Counted from the stretch's first letter, positions 28,383 to 37,961 are shown. The stretch: 64,000 nt of DNA from Scopulibacillus daqui (GCF_016908855.1 NZ_JAFBER010000013.1:1-64000); one strand, 5' to 3'. Program-made: numbers and translations. The notes: generated from the sequence alone by a model not told the origin.

Positions 28383-29279
28383 GTGCAGACCTCCAAACAC
28401 TTTGTCTGTTTTGTATTTTTTGAAGAAACGGGGGCATTATAAATGAACTTTTGTATATGTAAAAAAACGCCTGTTTCAATATTCCTAAATCCGGTCCGAA
28501 CCTAACAGAATGGCGAGTGAATGAGATCGTTATGATTGACTGGGGGATGCGCCTGCATTCATTCTATTCCAATTATTATGCCTCACATGCTAAAATTCAT
28601 GAATCAACGGCAAGTGAATGATTTTTATTCAAACTACAGATAAAAAAGAAAGGAAACATTAGTCATTTTAATGCTGAAAAGCTATGACGGCTGTGTATTT
28701 GAAGCTTTGTTTTGAGGTTGATTGTAAGAGGGTTAAACACGGAGATGCAACACAGTATCCACATGTTTAATATCGGCAAACCGGCATGATAATTTAGCTT
28801 TAAACAAAAAACTGCTGCCCATACAGAGCAGCAGGAACAAATACCATATATGCCGAATTACTGCTATTATAATAAATAGCATATTATTCCATCATGGGTC
28901 AATAGACGTATATAAGAAAAAACGGCTGTGCTGGATAACTGCTTTTCATGGGGTAAAGAAAATCCTCTGAGTATCATAAAAAGGAGATTAAGAAATTTTA
29001 TGGGAAAGCATCAAAGTGATTTTGTAATGATAGCCGATTTTTCGCTTTGCTCGGCCCTTGGATAATCAGACAAACAAGGGATAATAAAGGCTGCCTTGCT
29101 TTTAGGTGCCTGTTTTATCTATATTAAGTAAAACAAAATCTCTTGTTTTCTCTTTTATTCTATTAAAATAAAAGGCCAACCCCATAACGCTTATCTGACA
29201 TCATTGTTACATATTAATATATTTATATTTTTTTGACAAATGGAGTTTTGCCAACAATCCAGCGAGTTAATGGCGGGCG
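28383..29279. other. intergenic stretch, no supported gene
   Basis: About 900 bases. A hairpin CTGCTG / CAGCAG at 28811-28833, with a T6 run on the minus strand, could terminate a leftward transcript. A 47-codon open frame without a good start (about 28475-28620) is probably chance or a remnant. Confidence 0.35.
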
Positions 29280-29522
29280 CTATTTTTGACCTGAAATAAA
29301 GTTGTACAACTTATCAGCTAAATCTTCGGCTTCTTGATGATTAAGTTTCCGGGATAAGGCTTTAATCAGCATCGGCTTCTCATCTTCAAAACTGATATTA
29401 TAGTCCATTAGAAAGCACCAGTTCCATTGGGGAACAGCGACTATACAGTTATCTTTCAAATCATTTTCGCAAAAATAAACCTGTACAGAATCGTTTTTAA
29501 GATCAAATGCTCTATGGTTCAT
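29280..29522 (-). CDS. small hypothetical protein (YueH-like?)
   Basis: An 80-residue acidic protein with a central VPQWNWCFLMDYN and a C-terminal helix LNHQEAEDLADKLYNFIS. Size and pattern recall the B. subtilis YueH family, but this is from memory and weak. ATG 29522 follows AAAGGATATC. No operon partner. Confidence 0.55.
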   Translation of the reverse strand: MNHRAFDLKNDSVQVYFCENDLKDNCIVAVPQWNWCFLMDYNISFEDEKPMLIKALSRKLNHQEAEDLADKLYNFISGQK

Positions 29523-29804
29523 TTTTTTGATATCCTTTCTCCGTGTCTTTTGTTCAGCCTATTTTATATAAAAGAGACATTTTTTATTATGATTTTCCCG
29601 TTAAGTTGCTTATATACCTCATTATCGAAGATTTGCTAAAAGGGGGTTAGCAAGAGAAGACATGCGGGAATTTGGCGTATGAAAGGGCAGGTTAACGTTC
29701 ATGAAGAACGGTGTGCAGGTGCGCTTAAGCCAAGATGTAAGTGGTTATGAGACAATCACGCTGCGGCATAGATATTTGAGTAACATCTTAAAGGGGTGCT
29801 CAGC

Positions 29805-30410
29805 ATGGTTTTATTGACTTGGGCCGGTTCGATGTTAGCCGCAGGCGGGGTGATTGGTTATGCGGTATCTCAGTATCGGCAGGGCAGAAAAGAAAGACAA
29901 ACTTCAAACGCGGATATCGCGGAGAAGATTGATTACAGTTTTACGAAATCAGATCAATATCCATCTCCCTTGGTAAAAGTTAATGAAGTCATTGACCAAG
30001 CAAAAAAGACCTTGGATATAGCAGTATTTATTATTACCCAAGATAAAATCATCGCACGAATCATTGAAGCGAAAAAGCGAGGCGTTAAAGTAAGGGTTAT
30101 AACGGATGGCGAACAAGCCCAACGATACGCTAAGAATACAATAGGTGCCTTGCTTGATGAAGGTATACCAGTTAAAGTGAGCACACATGACGGATACATG
30201 CATCTAAAAGTCATGATAGCGGATAATCAAGCGGTTTCTGTTGGTTCCTATAATTTTACAAGAAGCGCTGAAGAAAGACATGATGAGGTTATCGTGATCA
30301 TCAAAAGCAGAAAGATCGCAAAAGAATGGACCGAAAAATATAACACCATGTGGCATGATGAAGTTAACTTTACCGATTATTCAAAGCATATTTCAGAAAA
30401 ATATGCTTAA
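29805..30410 (+). CDS. phospholipase D-family protein, single HKD motif
   Basis: About 201 residues with one N-terminal membrane segment (about 2-22) and one PLD catalytic motif: MHLKVMIADNQAVSVGSYNF, followed by SAEERHDEVIV. A single motif is typical of Nuc-like endonucleases and bacterial cardiolipin-synthase-like proteins that dimerise to form the active site. ATG 29805 is preferred over GTG 29796 because AAAGGGG overlaps the latter. Membrane location suggests a nuclease or phospholipase at the cell surface. Confidence 0.8.
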   Translation: MVLLTWAGSMLAAGGVIGYAVSQYRQGRKERQTSNADIAEKIDYSFTKSDQYPSPLVKVNEVIDQAKKTLDIAVFIITQDKIIARIIEAKKRGVKVRVITDGEQAQRYAKNTIGALLDEGIPVKVSTHDGYMHLKVMIADNQAVSVGSYNFTRSAEERHDEVIVIIKSRKIAKEWTEKYNTMWHDEVNFTDYSKHISEKYA

Positions 30411-30580
30411 TGAGTTGCTTTTCGTGCTGATAAGCTTGGGCCGAATGTCTCTCTAGAGGTTTTTCATAATTAATAACCTTTCGAACCTATTTGACTTATA
30501 GGCATCATGCGATTAATATCTGTTTAAAGAAATAAAATAATTGAAAATTGAATATAAAGTCAGTCGACCGGAAAAACAAA

Positions 30581-30615
30581 AGCTCCTGAAAATTTCAGGA
30601 GCCGTCAATTTTTCC
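30581..30615. terminator. rho-independent terminator after the PLD gene
   Basis: Stem GCTCCTGAAA / TTTCAGGAGC, then CGTCAATTTTTCC on plus; T-rich on minus as well. Confidence 0.65.
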
Positions 30616-30725
30616 GAAAAAATGAGCGCGATTAGAAAAAATGCCGCTGCATAACATACTTCAATACTATCAGAAGTAAACTATAATTAAAAAACAAGTT
30701 GATTTATTTAACAAAGGGGAAAGTA

Positions 30726-30846
30726 ATGGAGAGTATTGATAAGGAAGCTGTTCCAGCAGAAAGATGATATCTGCTTCAAGCTGGAAAACCGGCGCACTAT
30801 TGAAATGAATGGACAAGAAGCATTTGGAAAAGTCTTGGCCGTTTAA
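30726..30846 (+). pseudogene. frameshifted small gene
   Basis: AAAGGGGAAAGTA precedes ATG 30726, which encodes MESIDKEAVPAER then TGA. A second frame covering the same stretch continues DDICFKLENRRTIEMNGQEA up to TAA at 30844. Joined by one frameshift they give a plausible protein of about 40 residues. The family is not recognised. Confidence 0.35.
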
Positions 30847-30948
30847 TATTCATATCATGTCGTTCGAATGACGAAGATAGATCAAACGAATAGCTGATTG
30901 GCATTCAATTATAAACTATAAAAACTAAAAAATTAAAGGCGGTGAGTC

Positions 30949-31632
30949 ATGGGGATTGAAATTGTTGTATTAAGACTTGGGCTTGCTGCTTTTTTCGGAT
31001 TAATTATTGGTTTGGAACGTGAATTAAAGCAAAAACCTTTAGGCTTAAAAACGTGCATTATCATCTCCGTCTGCAGCAGTCTTTTAACTATAGTATCTAT
31101 TGAAGCATCCCTGCAATTTAGTGATGTGAATAAAAATATTAGAACTGATCCGATGCGGCTGGCAGCACAAATTGTAAGCGGGATCGGTTTTTTGGGAGCA
31201 GGGGCTATTTTAAGGAGAGGCGTCTTGGGCGTTTCAGGACTGACAACAGCGGCTATCATCTGGGGAGCTTCGGGTCTTGGCATTGCCACCGGCGCAGGTT
31301 TTTATGCAGAGGCTGGCACGGGTGCGATCATAATCTTGTTCACCCTAAAAATCTTGCCCTTTCTTATATCCCGTTTCGGTCCGAAAAAACTGTTTCATCA
31401 AGAATTGAAAGTATCTATCCAAATAGATAAGAGCGATAAGCTAACGGAGATTTTAAGTGAATTAAAAGCCAATCAAATAAAAGTAAAAAATTTGCGGATT
31501 AAAGATTTGCCTGATGGAAATTTTCAATTGGACTTGAGAATTATGGCATTTGATAAATTGCATACAACGGATGTTTATTTTCTTATTAGAACAATGGATG
31601 GTGTAAAGAGCGCTGAAATTGAAACCTTTTAA
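30949..31632 (+). CDS. MgtC/SapB family membrane protein
   Basis: A 227-residue protein. The MgtC membrane domain (about 1-140) shows GLIIGLERELKQKPLGLKT and the hallmark VSGIGFLGAGAILRRG followed by VSGLTTAAIIWGASGLGIA; a C-terminal cytoplasmic ACT-like domain (about 150-227) follows. MgtC proteins are linked to magnesium limitation and modulation of ATP synthase; in Bacillus the exact role is not settled. ATG 30949 follows GGCGGTGAG. Confidence 0.88.
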   Translation: MGIEIVVLRLGLAAFFGLIIGLERELKQKPLGLKTCIIISVCSSLLTIVSIEASLQFSDVNKNIRTDPMRLAAQIVSGIGFLGAGAILRRGVLGVSGLTTAAIIWGASGLGIATGAGFYAEAGTGAIIILFTLKILPFLISRFGPKKLFHQELKVSIQIDKSDKLTEILSELKANQIKVKNLRIKDLPDGNFQLDLRIMAFDKLHTTDVYFLIRTMDGVKSAEIETF

Positions 31633-32010
31633 ATTCTCATTGTCCAATACAGATATGAGCCCGCCAACCGGTGAATAAATGGAAGATCAAAGCCTTCGTT
31701 CATCAGCTCAAGCGCCTTTTACTAAACGTATTTTTGGAAGATGTGGCATCAGCCCCTTGAAAAAGGCAATGACAAGTATATTATAGCGCTTTAAAATAAA
31801 ACAAGCATGACAGGGTTTCCGTTTATAAGGGGACCAAGTTTATCTTACTGGATGCATGATGTTAAATTTGCTAACCGCAATAATGGGGGTGTCTTGGAAA
31901 CTTATATTTATAAACTATGTTTGTTATCATTGTAGAGTTTGAGATTTGCCATTTCTTACAAGCAAGATGTTTCACATAATGGGTTAACTCAGAAAAGGAT
32001 GTGATCTTAT
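31633..32010. other. intergenic region, possible promoter
   Basis: No gene seen. TTGAAA with TATTAT 16 bases later (about 31757-31784) is a fair sigma-A-type promoter pointing toward the epimerase gene. Confidence 0.35.
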
Positions 32011-33033
32011 ATGGCAATAGAGAAGAAACAAGATAATGGGGTTAAGAAAATCATATTTAATGGATTCCAAGCATACGAATTAAATCATTTTCCATATCAA
32101 GCTGTCGTTATTCCTGAATTTGGCGGGAACCTTGTCGCCTTTCGTGATGTCGAAAAAGACTATCGTTTTATTCGGGAACCTCTAGATATTGAAGATTTTA
32201 AACAAAATCCATGTCTTTACGGGATTCCCGTCCTGTTTCCGCCCAATCGTTATGAAGACGGCACATTTGAATTCCAGGGACATGTCTATCAATTTCCAAT
32301 CAATGAAAAATCTAAGAACAATCATTTGCACGGCTTTTTCTATGATAGACCTTGGGAAGTCGCTGGGAAAGGACAAACTGAAAACAGCTGCTATATTGAA
32401 CTCTCTCAAACGATTGATGAACAAACGGAAGTTTATCGATATTTTCCGCATCCATTTACAATCATTTTACGTTATTCGCTGTCTTCAAAAGGCCTAAGTC
32501 AAAAAGTCTCCGTTATCAATAAGGGGACAATATCAATGCCGTTAATGCTTGGCTTTCATACGTCAATCCATGCGCCTTTTGCCAAGAACAGCAAACCGGA
32601 AGATTATACAGTATATTTAGCCATTAAGGACAGGATAGATTTAAATGAACGCTCCTTGCCAACGGGAAAGCGATTGCCTTTGGATGAAAATGAGAAGAAA
32701 CTGGCAGCGGAAGGGATTTCACCTTATTTTAACCCCCTTGACCATCATTACTCAGCTGTAAATAATGGTGGCAATTGCATGATATTAACGGATAAAAAGG
32801 AAAAGGTTTCACTTGTCTATGATGTCGGCAATCAGTATCATTTTTGGATGTTTTATAACAAAGATGCCAAAAGCGGCTTCTTTTGCCCGGAACCGCAAAC
32901 GGGCATGGTGAACAGTCCTAATGTGAACTTGCCGTCTAGTCACACAGGTCTCATTGAATTAAAACCCGGAGACACGTGGACGGCGGAATCTCGCCTGTAT
33001 AAAAAAGAAGAAAATGGAGGGGTTTATGGTTAG
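32011..33033 (+). CDS. aldose 1-epimerase family protein
   Basis: A 340-residue galactose-mutarotase-like beta-sandwich protein. The conserved His of NNHLHGFFYDRPW (about 107) and the second His of GFHTSIHAPF (about 190) are placed as in the family, and the C-terminal FFCPEPQTGMVNSPN holds the catalytic Glu (about 295). This subgroup acts on an unknown sugar. ATG 32011 follows AAAGGATGTG. Monocistronic. Confidence 0.82.
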   Translation: MAIEKKQDNGVKKIIFNGFQAYELNHFPYQAVVIPEFGGNLVAFRDVEKDYRFIREPLDIEDFKQNPCLYGIPVLFPPNRYEDGTFEFQGHVYQFPINEKSKNNHLHGFFYDRPWEVAGKGQTENSCYIELSQTIDEQTEVYRYFPHPFTIILRYSLSSKGLSQKVSVINKGTISMPLMLGFHTSIHAPFAKNSKPEDYTVYLAIKDRIDLNERSLPTGKRLPLDENEKKLAAEGISPYFNPLDHHYSAVNNGGNCMILTDKKEKVSLVYDVGNQYHFWMFYNKDAKSGFFCPEPQTGMVNSPNVNLPSSHTGLIELKPGDTWTAESRLYKKEENGGVYG

Positions 33034-33431
33034 GAGAAAAGCAAGCGCCGATCATGTGGTGGGAAACAACCCAAATATTGCTTAAAGCCGCTTTCGAATT
33101 ATCGGGCTATTAAACAATATAATACAGGCATAACGATGATTGATATGAATGGCAGAGATACGGCATTTATTACTATCAACAGTCATGAACACCTTAAAAA
33201 ATTAGCGGCCATTAATTCTTAAAAGACAATTAAAGTGATAAGAAAGTTCATCGTAAGCAGTTTTATTTAGACAGGAAAAGGGTTTAAGCCGCTTAGAAAT
33301 CATCATATTCGTTCTTGTGTCAATGGGATTGAATTTATTCTTTCAGCAATAGGGCTTATTATGGCAGTCTCTGCCATTTGTGTGCGGCGAGTCCAAACAT
33401 TGTTCAAAGCAACTGCGGGGAGGAGGATATC
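33034..33431. other. intergenic stretch with an open but startless frame
   Basis: Directly after the epimerase TAG the same frame stays open for 62 codons to 33222, ending MIDMNGRDTAFITINSHEHL plus eight residues. There is no start with a ribosome site, and it does not resemble the epimerase. It could be a remnant. The rest is leader of the glycerate kinase gene. Confidence 0.3.
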
Positions 33432-34568
33432 GTGAAGATCATTATTGCCCCTGATTCTTTTAAAGAAAGCTTATCAGCGCTTGAAGCGGCGAATGCAATA
33501 GAAAAAGGTTTTAAGGCTGTTTTCCCTCATGCAGATTATACCAAGCTGCCGATGGCTGATGGCGGTGAAGGGACTGTCCAATCCCTAGTCGATGCGACGA
33601 AGGGGAGGATTATTCACAAAAAAGTTGCCGGTCCATTAGGAGATCCAGTCGAAGCTTTCTTTGGACTTCTAGGCGGCGGTAAAACAGCAGTCATCGAGAT
33701 GGCTGCTGCTTCAGGGCTCCATCTCGTTCCGCAGAAGAAGAGAAACCCGCTCATAACAACTACCAAAGGTACTGGCGAGCTGATTCAAGCGGCTCTGGAC
33801 TTAGGGGTTAGCCATATTATTATTGGGATCGGCGGCAGTGCGACAAATGACGGCGGAGCCGGGATGATTCAAGCCCTTGGAGGAAAGCTTTTGGATAGAG
33901 ATGGCCGTGAGATTGGTCCGGGCGGCGGCTCACTTTCTGAATTGGCGGCCATTCATTTGGATAATTTAGACCCGCGCTTGAAACAAGTTAAGATAGAAGC
34001 TGCCTGTGACGTCGATAATCCGCTGACAGGTCCAAGAGGCGCATCAGCCGTGTTTGGACCGCAAAAAGGCGCAGACCCTGGCATGGTTTATCTGCTTGAT
34101 CAAAATCTTAATCATTATGCCAATGTGATTGAACAAACGATTGGAAAACAAATAACGGACATCCCTGGCGCAGGTGCTGCCGGAGGGCTCGGCGCAGGAT
34201 TGTCGGCTTTTTTATCAGATGAAATGAAATCCGGTATTGACATTGTTCTCGAGACTGTTGATTTTGAAAATCAAGTAAAAGACGCATCGCTGGTTGTCAC
34301 CGGAGAAGGCCGGATTGACAGTCAGACCATTTACGGAAAAACCCCGATAGGTATTGCACAATCATCAAAGAAATACCGTGTGCCAGTCATAGCATTGGCG
34401 GGCTCCCTTTCCAATGACTGTGATGCCGTTTTAGATCACGGGATCGATGCTTTGTTCAGCATTGTACCGGGGGTTACTCATCTGCAGGATGCGTATGAAA
34501 ATGCCGCTAAATATATCGAAAATACAGCGAGAAATGTTGCGGCTGCCTTGAACATGTCTTTAAAATGA
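33432..34568 (+). CDS. glxK: glycerate kinase (GlxK/GarK type)
   Basis: About 378 residues; phosphorylates D-glycerate. Motifs of this family are clear: IIIAPDSFKESLSALEAA at the start, PMADGGEGTVQSLV, GIGGSATNDGGAGMIQALGG, ACDVDNPLTGPRGA and VTGEGRIDSQTIYGKTP. GTG 33432 follows GGGGAGGAGG; the longer open frame from 33378 lacks a site. In E. coli glxK belongs to the allantoin/glyoxylate route, so it could finish ureide carbon use here, though it is 18 kb away and alone. Confidence 0.9.
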   Translation: MKIIIAPDSFKESLSALEAANAIEKGFKAVFPHADYTKLPMADGGEGTVQSLVDATKGRIIHKKVAGPLGDPVEAFFGLLGGGKTAVIEMAAASGLHLVPQKKRNPLITTTKGTGELIQAALDLGVSHIIIGIGGSATNDGGAGMIQALGGKLLDRDGREIGPGGGSLSELAAIHLDNLDPRLKQVKIEAACDVDNPLTGPRGASAVFGPQKGADPGMVYLLDQNLNHYANVIEQTIGKQITDIPGAGAAGGLGAGLSAFLSDEMKSGIDIVLETVDFENQVKDASLVVTGEGRIDSQTIYGKTPIGIAQSSKKYRVPVIALAGSLSNDCDAVLDHGIDALFSIVPGVTHLQDAYENAAKYIENTARNVAAALNMSLK

Positions 34569-35353
34569 AGGGTGTTTTTTAGGCAAGTTTTTAGAAATTT
34601 AATAGAAAATATTACATGCCCGGGAGAAATCCAGAGCATTTTTAAATAAACGTTTAATTAATCAAAATTTGATAACGATTCTTTACCGATTTACTTTCAA
34701 TGCCCAAGACAAAAATGTATAGTGAGGCGGCTGTAATAAGCGGCCCCAAACCAGCTTCGGATAAGTTGATTCCAGAATAACTAATTGCTTCGTCATGAAA
34801 GGAAAAAGCATGTATTTTGAATATATTTACAAGAATTAATCAACCCATCTCTATTTTTTAGCCTGAAAACTTTTGGTGGAATTTTCTCTATTTCCAAGAG
34901 CTTCTCAAGAATATTTTCCGGGAAATAATGACGTGTTTCGACTTTAAAAATGAAATGGCACCTTTTGCTATTTAAATAATCAAGTGAACTGTTGGGAACA
35001 AGATATTGGTAGACGGATTATATTTTGTTTTTGTTAAAATACAGCCTCCCATTTAGATAAAGCTTCCATATTCTCTGCAAATAATTGGCTGACCCTAAAA
35101 ATTTATATGTCTTATCGGATCAGCCTAACAATGGTATGCGAGCTATTTTCTCGAAATAAAGTTTATAATATCTTGGTTTTACAATAGACCCACTGTTCAA
35201 AAACGGCTGATGCGTACAATCATGAACAATGAAGAACGTTCGCAGCCAAAATCTATCTGCCGGGATAGTGCATCATCGTGTCAACCAATCAAATTAAGCG
35301 AAATTCCATCAGATGATAAGCGGCCCGATTGAATGAATCAGCTGTCCAACACT
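34569..35353. other. long non-coding stretch carrying a decayed minus-strand gene
   Basis: About 785 bases between glycerate kinase and the SDR gene. The centre contains the pseudogene at 34654-35017. To its right, 35018-35110 has another minus-strand piece (YKFLGSANYLQRIWKLYL) probably belonging to the same dead gene. Confidence 0.5.
34654..35017 (-). pseudogene. decayed gene, family not recognised
   Basis: Reading minus strand, 35017 to 34796 is open for 74 codons (VETRHYFPENILEKLLEIEK, then IPPKVFRLKNRDGLI) without a start codon and ends in TGA. An overlapping second frame, 34833 to 34657, gives FHDEAISYSGINLSEAGLGP and LITAASLYIFVLGIESKSVK before TAA. Composition of both looks protein-like, and one frameshift around 34830 would join them. 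Upstream there is a third piece. I could not name the family. Confidence 0.5.
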
Positions 35354-36145
35354 CTATCGCAGCACGCTGCCGCCTGATATTTTGACTGACTCGCCGACGA
35401 TATTTTCTGCCGCATCTGTTAATAAAAAGGCAATTGTATTGGCAACTTCCTTTGGCGTCGTAATACGACCAGATGGAATGGAGGCTTTAATGACTTCGGC
35501 TGCAGATCGCTGTTCATGATTCGCTTTATTTTGTACAGAAGTTCTTCCCATTTCTGTATCAACAAAGCCAGGGCAAACAGCGTTAACCCGTATGCCATGA
35601 TCAATCGCTTCAAGAGCCATCGAATGGGTAAATCCGATCAAAGCAAATTTTGATGCGGCATAAGCTGTTCCTCCATGTGTTCCCCTTAGCCCCGATAATG
35701 ATGCGACGTTTACAATGGCACCGTCTTTTCTTTGCTTCATCGTTTTATAGATTAATTGAGTTAACAGCACGGTGGAAGTGTAATTCAAGTGCATAATCCG
35801 TTCCATTTCCGCTTGTTCAAGTTCATCGACGGGGCCGCCGCCTAATACACCTGCATTATTTACAAGCAAAGAAATCGGACCGAGTGCTTCTTCGGCAGCA
35901 TTAACCAGTTTCTCGCGATCTTCCTCTTTTCCGAGATCCGCCGCATAAGAAAATACTTTAATATGAGGTTCTGCTTCGTTAATTTCTTTAGCGAGCTTAT
36001 CTAATTTTTCATGCCGCCGTCCTGTAATTGTTACATCGGCCCCCATTTGAGCAAGTAATTTTGCCGTTTCGGAACCGATGCCGCCGGTGGCTCCAGTGAC
36101 TAATGCATGTTTGCCTTTTAAGGCGTCTTTTGCAAATATACTCAT
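35354..36145 (-). CDS. short-chain dehydrogenase/reductase
   Basis: About 263 residues of the classical SDR fold: the nucleotide motif VTGATGGIGSETA, NNAG at about 95, the catalytic Ser-Tyr-Lys in NVASLSGLRG and AYAASKFALIGF, and VCPGFVDTEM. ATG 36145 has AAAGGAGAGAG upstream and starts IFAKDALKGKHALVTG; the frame extends 28 codons further without a site. It is divergent from the aldehyde dehydrogenase operon and may share its control region, so it could take part in the same pathway. The substrate is unknown. Confidence 0.85.
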   Translation of the reverse strand: MSIFAKDALKGKHALVTGATGGIGSETAKLLAQMGADVTITGRRHEKLDKLAKEINEAEPHIKVFSYAADLGKEEDREKLVNAAEEALGPISLLVNNAGVLGGGPVDELEQAEMERIMHLNYTSTVLLTQLIYKTMKQRKDGAIVNVASLSGLRGTHGGTAYAASKFALIGFTHSMALEAIDHGIRVNAVCPGFVDTEMGRTSVQNKANHEQRSAAEVIKASIPSGRITTPKEVANTIAFLLTDAAENIVGESVKISGGSVLR

Positions 36146-36257
36146 GTGACTCTCTCCTTTGTTTAAATTTTGACTAGTACACCAATTTGTATTTATCTTA
36201 ACATAAGAAATGTCTAAGCCGACTGACAAACCTTAATGAATTTTGTTTGCCGCATGC

Positions 36258-36286
36258 TTGTCAAAATTGGCATAATCGTTTAATAT
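36258..36286 (+). promoter_or_regulatory. sigma-A-type promoter of the aldehyde dehydrogenase operon
   Basis: TTGTCA and TAATAT separated by 17 bases. Transcription would begin near 36293, giving a leader of about 220 bases that contains the ANTAR-type hairpins and terminator before the first gene at 36513. Confidence 0.65.
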
Positions 36287-36394
36287 TTATGTATAGTCAA
36301 ACATGAAAAAGTCAGCGGTGAATGATAGCCGGGTTACTAATGAGCATGAACCCGCAAACATCATGAGAATCATCGGCAGCGCTGAATTTGAAAA

Positions 36395-36480
36395 TTTTTT
36401 AAAGCTAAAAAGACAAGTAAACATGATCATAGGCAAAGGCGCCTGGCAAAACAATAAACGTTGTATTGCCGGGCGCTTTT
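36395..36480 (+). promoter_or_regulatory. ANTAR-type two-hairpin antitermination leader
   Basis: P1: TTTTTT-[AAAGCT]-AAAAAG (36395-36412). An 18-base linker begins ACAAGTAAA. P2: AGGC-[AAAGGC]-GCCT (36431-36444). Both loops are six bases with A at position 1 and G at position 4, the pattern recognised by ANTAR domains. P2 overlaps the left arm of an intrinsic terminator (AAAGGCGCCTGGCAA... / ...TTGCCGGGCGCTTTT, 36435-36480), so P2 and terminator exclude each other. A matching P2 precedes the permease near 44840, and an EutV-like ANTAR protein is encoded at 44865. Confidence 0.78.
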
Positions 36481-36512
36481 ATTTGTCTTTATAAAAAGAA
36501 GGAGGCAGGCTC

Positions 36513-37961
36513 ATGCAACAAACCACAATGAATTATTTATGGATTAACGGCGAAAAGTTTGATGTACCTGAAACCATTGATGTGATCAACCCAGCAACAG
36601 GTCAAGTGATTGACCAAGTCCCAAATGGCGGTGAGAAAGAGACAAAGCTTGCGATTGATGCAGCTTACCGAGCGTTTAAACCATGGGCCAAGCTCTCACC
36701 GAATCGAAGAGCATCTTATCTTCTGGCTTGGGCGGACAACTTGCTTGAAAACCGCGAAAAACTGGCAAGGCTATTAACTGAAGAACAGGGAAAGCCGTTA
36801 ACTGAATCGCTTGATGAGATTGAAGGTTCTGCTCAATTTATTAAATGGTATGCCGAGGAAGGAAAACGCGTTTACGGTGACGTGATTGCCGGGGCAAGTG
36901 AAAATCAACGCATTTCGGTTATTAAGCAGCCGGTAGGCGTTTGCGGGTTGATAACACCTTGGAATTTTCCGGGAGCCATGGTCGCAAGGAAGGTCGCGCC
37001 GGCACTTGCAGCTGGTTGCACGGTTATTTTAAAGCCTGCAGCCGAAACACCAAGAACGGCAATTGCCATGTTTGAACAATTAATGAAAACAGGTCTTCCA
37101 GATGGGGCTGCAAACCTTGTTACTGGAAGAGCCTCAGTTATTGGAGACACAATGTTTCGAGACCAACGGGTACGCAAAATCTCATTTAAGGGTTCAACTC
37201 AAGTTGGCAAGCAATTAATGAAGCGAGCAGCTGATCAAGTCAAGCGAATATCACTGGAGCTTGGCGGCAACGCTCCGGTCATTGTGTTTCCTGACGCCAA
37301 TATCGATTTGGCTGCGGAAGCCATCGTTGGAAACAAATTTGAAAATTGCGGGCAAATGTGCAACGGAATTAATATCATCTTTGCCCATGAAGAAATTAGA
37401 GAGGTTTTAACGGAAAAAATTGCTGCCCTTGTCAATCGCCTGAAAGTCGGGATAGGTACTGACAATGTACAGCTGGGCCCGCTCATAAATGAATCATCGT
37501 TGAACAATGTAGAGCGGCTTCTCAGGGATGCAAAGGAAAAGGGGGCCAGGGTCCTCACAGGCGGCAAACGGATAAAGAGTGCTGCGCATATGAACGGATA
37601 TTTCTTTGCGCCAACCGTCGTAAGCGATGTCACTCTCGATATGAAACTGACACAGGAGGAAATTTTCGGTCCGGTTGCTCCGATCTTATCATTCCGAGAA
37701 GAACAAGAAGTTCTGGAATTCACAGAAAACAGTCCGTACGGTTTAGCGGCCTACTTTTTTACCCGCGATGTTAATCGCGTTTACCGGATGGCTGAACAGC
37801 TCGATGCCGGGATGATCGGCATTAACAGTACACAGCTCAGCGTTCCGCAAGCGCCGTTTGGCGGGATTAAAGAAAGCGGTATGGGCAGAGAAGGCGGCCA
37901 TTACGGATTAGAAGAGTTTTTGGAATTAAAGTATATTTCACTAACGCTTGAAAATGAATAA
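36513..37961 (+). CDS. NAD(P)-dependent aldehyde dehydrogenase
   Basis: A 482-residue aldehyde dehydrogenase. Seen: the fold/cofactor region TPWNFPGAMVARKVAPALAA, VILKPAAETP, the catalytic Glu in ISLELGGNAP (about 251), the catalytic Cys in ENCGQMCNG (about 285) and EEIFGPVAPILSF. It resembles succinate-semialdehyde/lactaldehyde dehydrogenases. RBS AAGAAGGAGG precedes ATG 36513. It is first in an operon with a GS-like ligase, an SDR and an M20 amidohydrolase. In a gamma-glutamyl route it would oxidise gamma-glutamyl-acetaldehyde (or a similar aldehyde) to the acid; this is inferred from context. Confidence 0.88.
   Translation: MQQTTMNYLWINGEKFDVPETIDVINPATGQVIDQVPNGGEKETKLAIDAAYRAFKPWAKLSPNRRASYLLAWADNLLENREKLARLLTEEQGKPLTESLDEIEGSAQFIKWYAEEGKRVYGDVIAGASENQRISVIKQPVGVCGLITPWNFPGAMVARKVAPALAAGCTVILKPAAETPRTAIAMFEQLMKTGLPDGAANLVTGRASVIGDTMFRDQRVRKISFKGSTQVGKQLMKRAADQVKRISLELGGNAPVIVFPDANIDLAAEAIVGNKFENCGQMCNGINIIFAHEEIREVLTEKIAALVNRLKVGIGTDNVQLGPLINESSLNNVERLLRDAKEKGARVLTGGKRIKSAAHMNGYFFAPTVVSDVTLDMKLTQEEIFGPVAPILSFREEQEVLEFTENSPYGLAAYFFTRDVNRVYRMAEQLDAGMIGINSTQLSVPQAPFGGIKESGMGREGGHYGLEEFLELKYISLTLENE

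Larger units (their letters stand above)
30411..30948. other. intergenic region with terminator and a broken small frame
   Basis: It holds the hairpin at 30581-30602 and the interrupted small frame at 30726-30846 (listed separately). The remainder shows no gene. Confidence 0.4.

Noticed and set aside
36303-36494. 63-residue ORF before the aldehyde dehydrogenase gene, at first sight like the N-terminus of a DUF485 membrane protein
   Set aside because: It covers the ANTAR hairpins and the terminator, has no membrane helices, and no convincing ribosome site; better explained as an RNA leader.
37235-37723. 162-residue ORF on minus
   Set aside because: Antisense shadow of the aldehyde dehydrogenase gene; no domain and no ribosome site.
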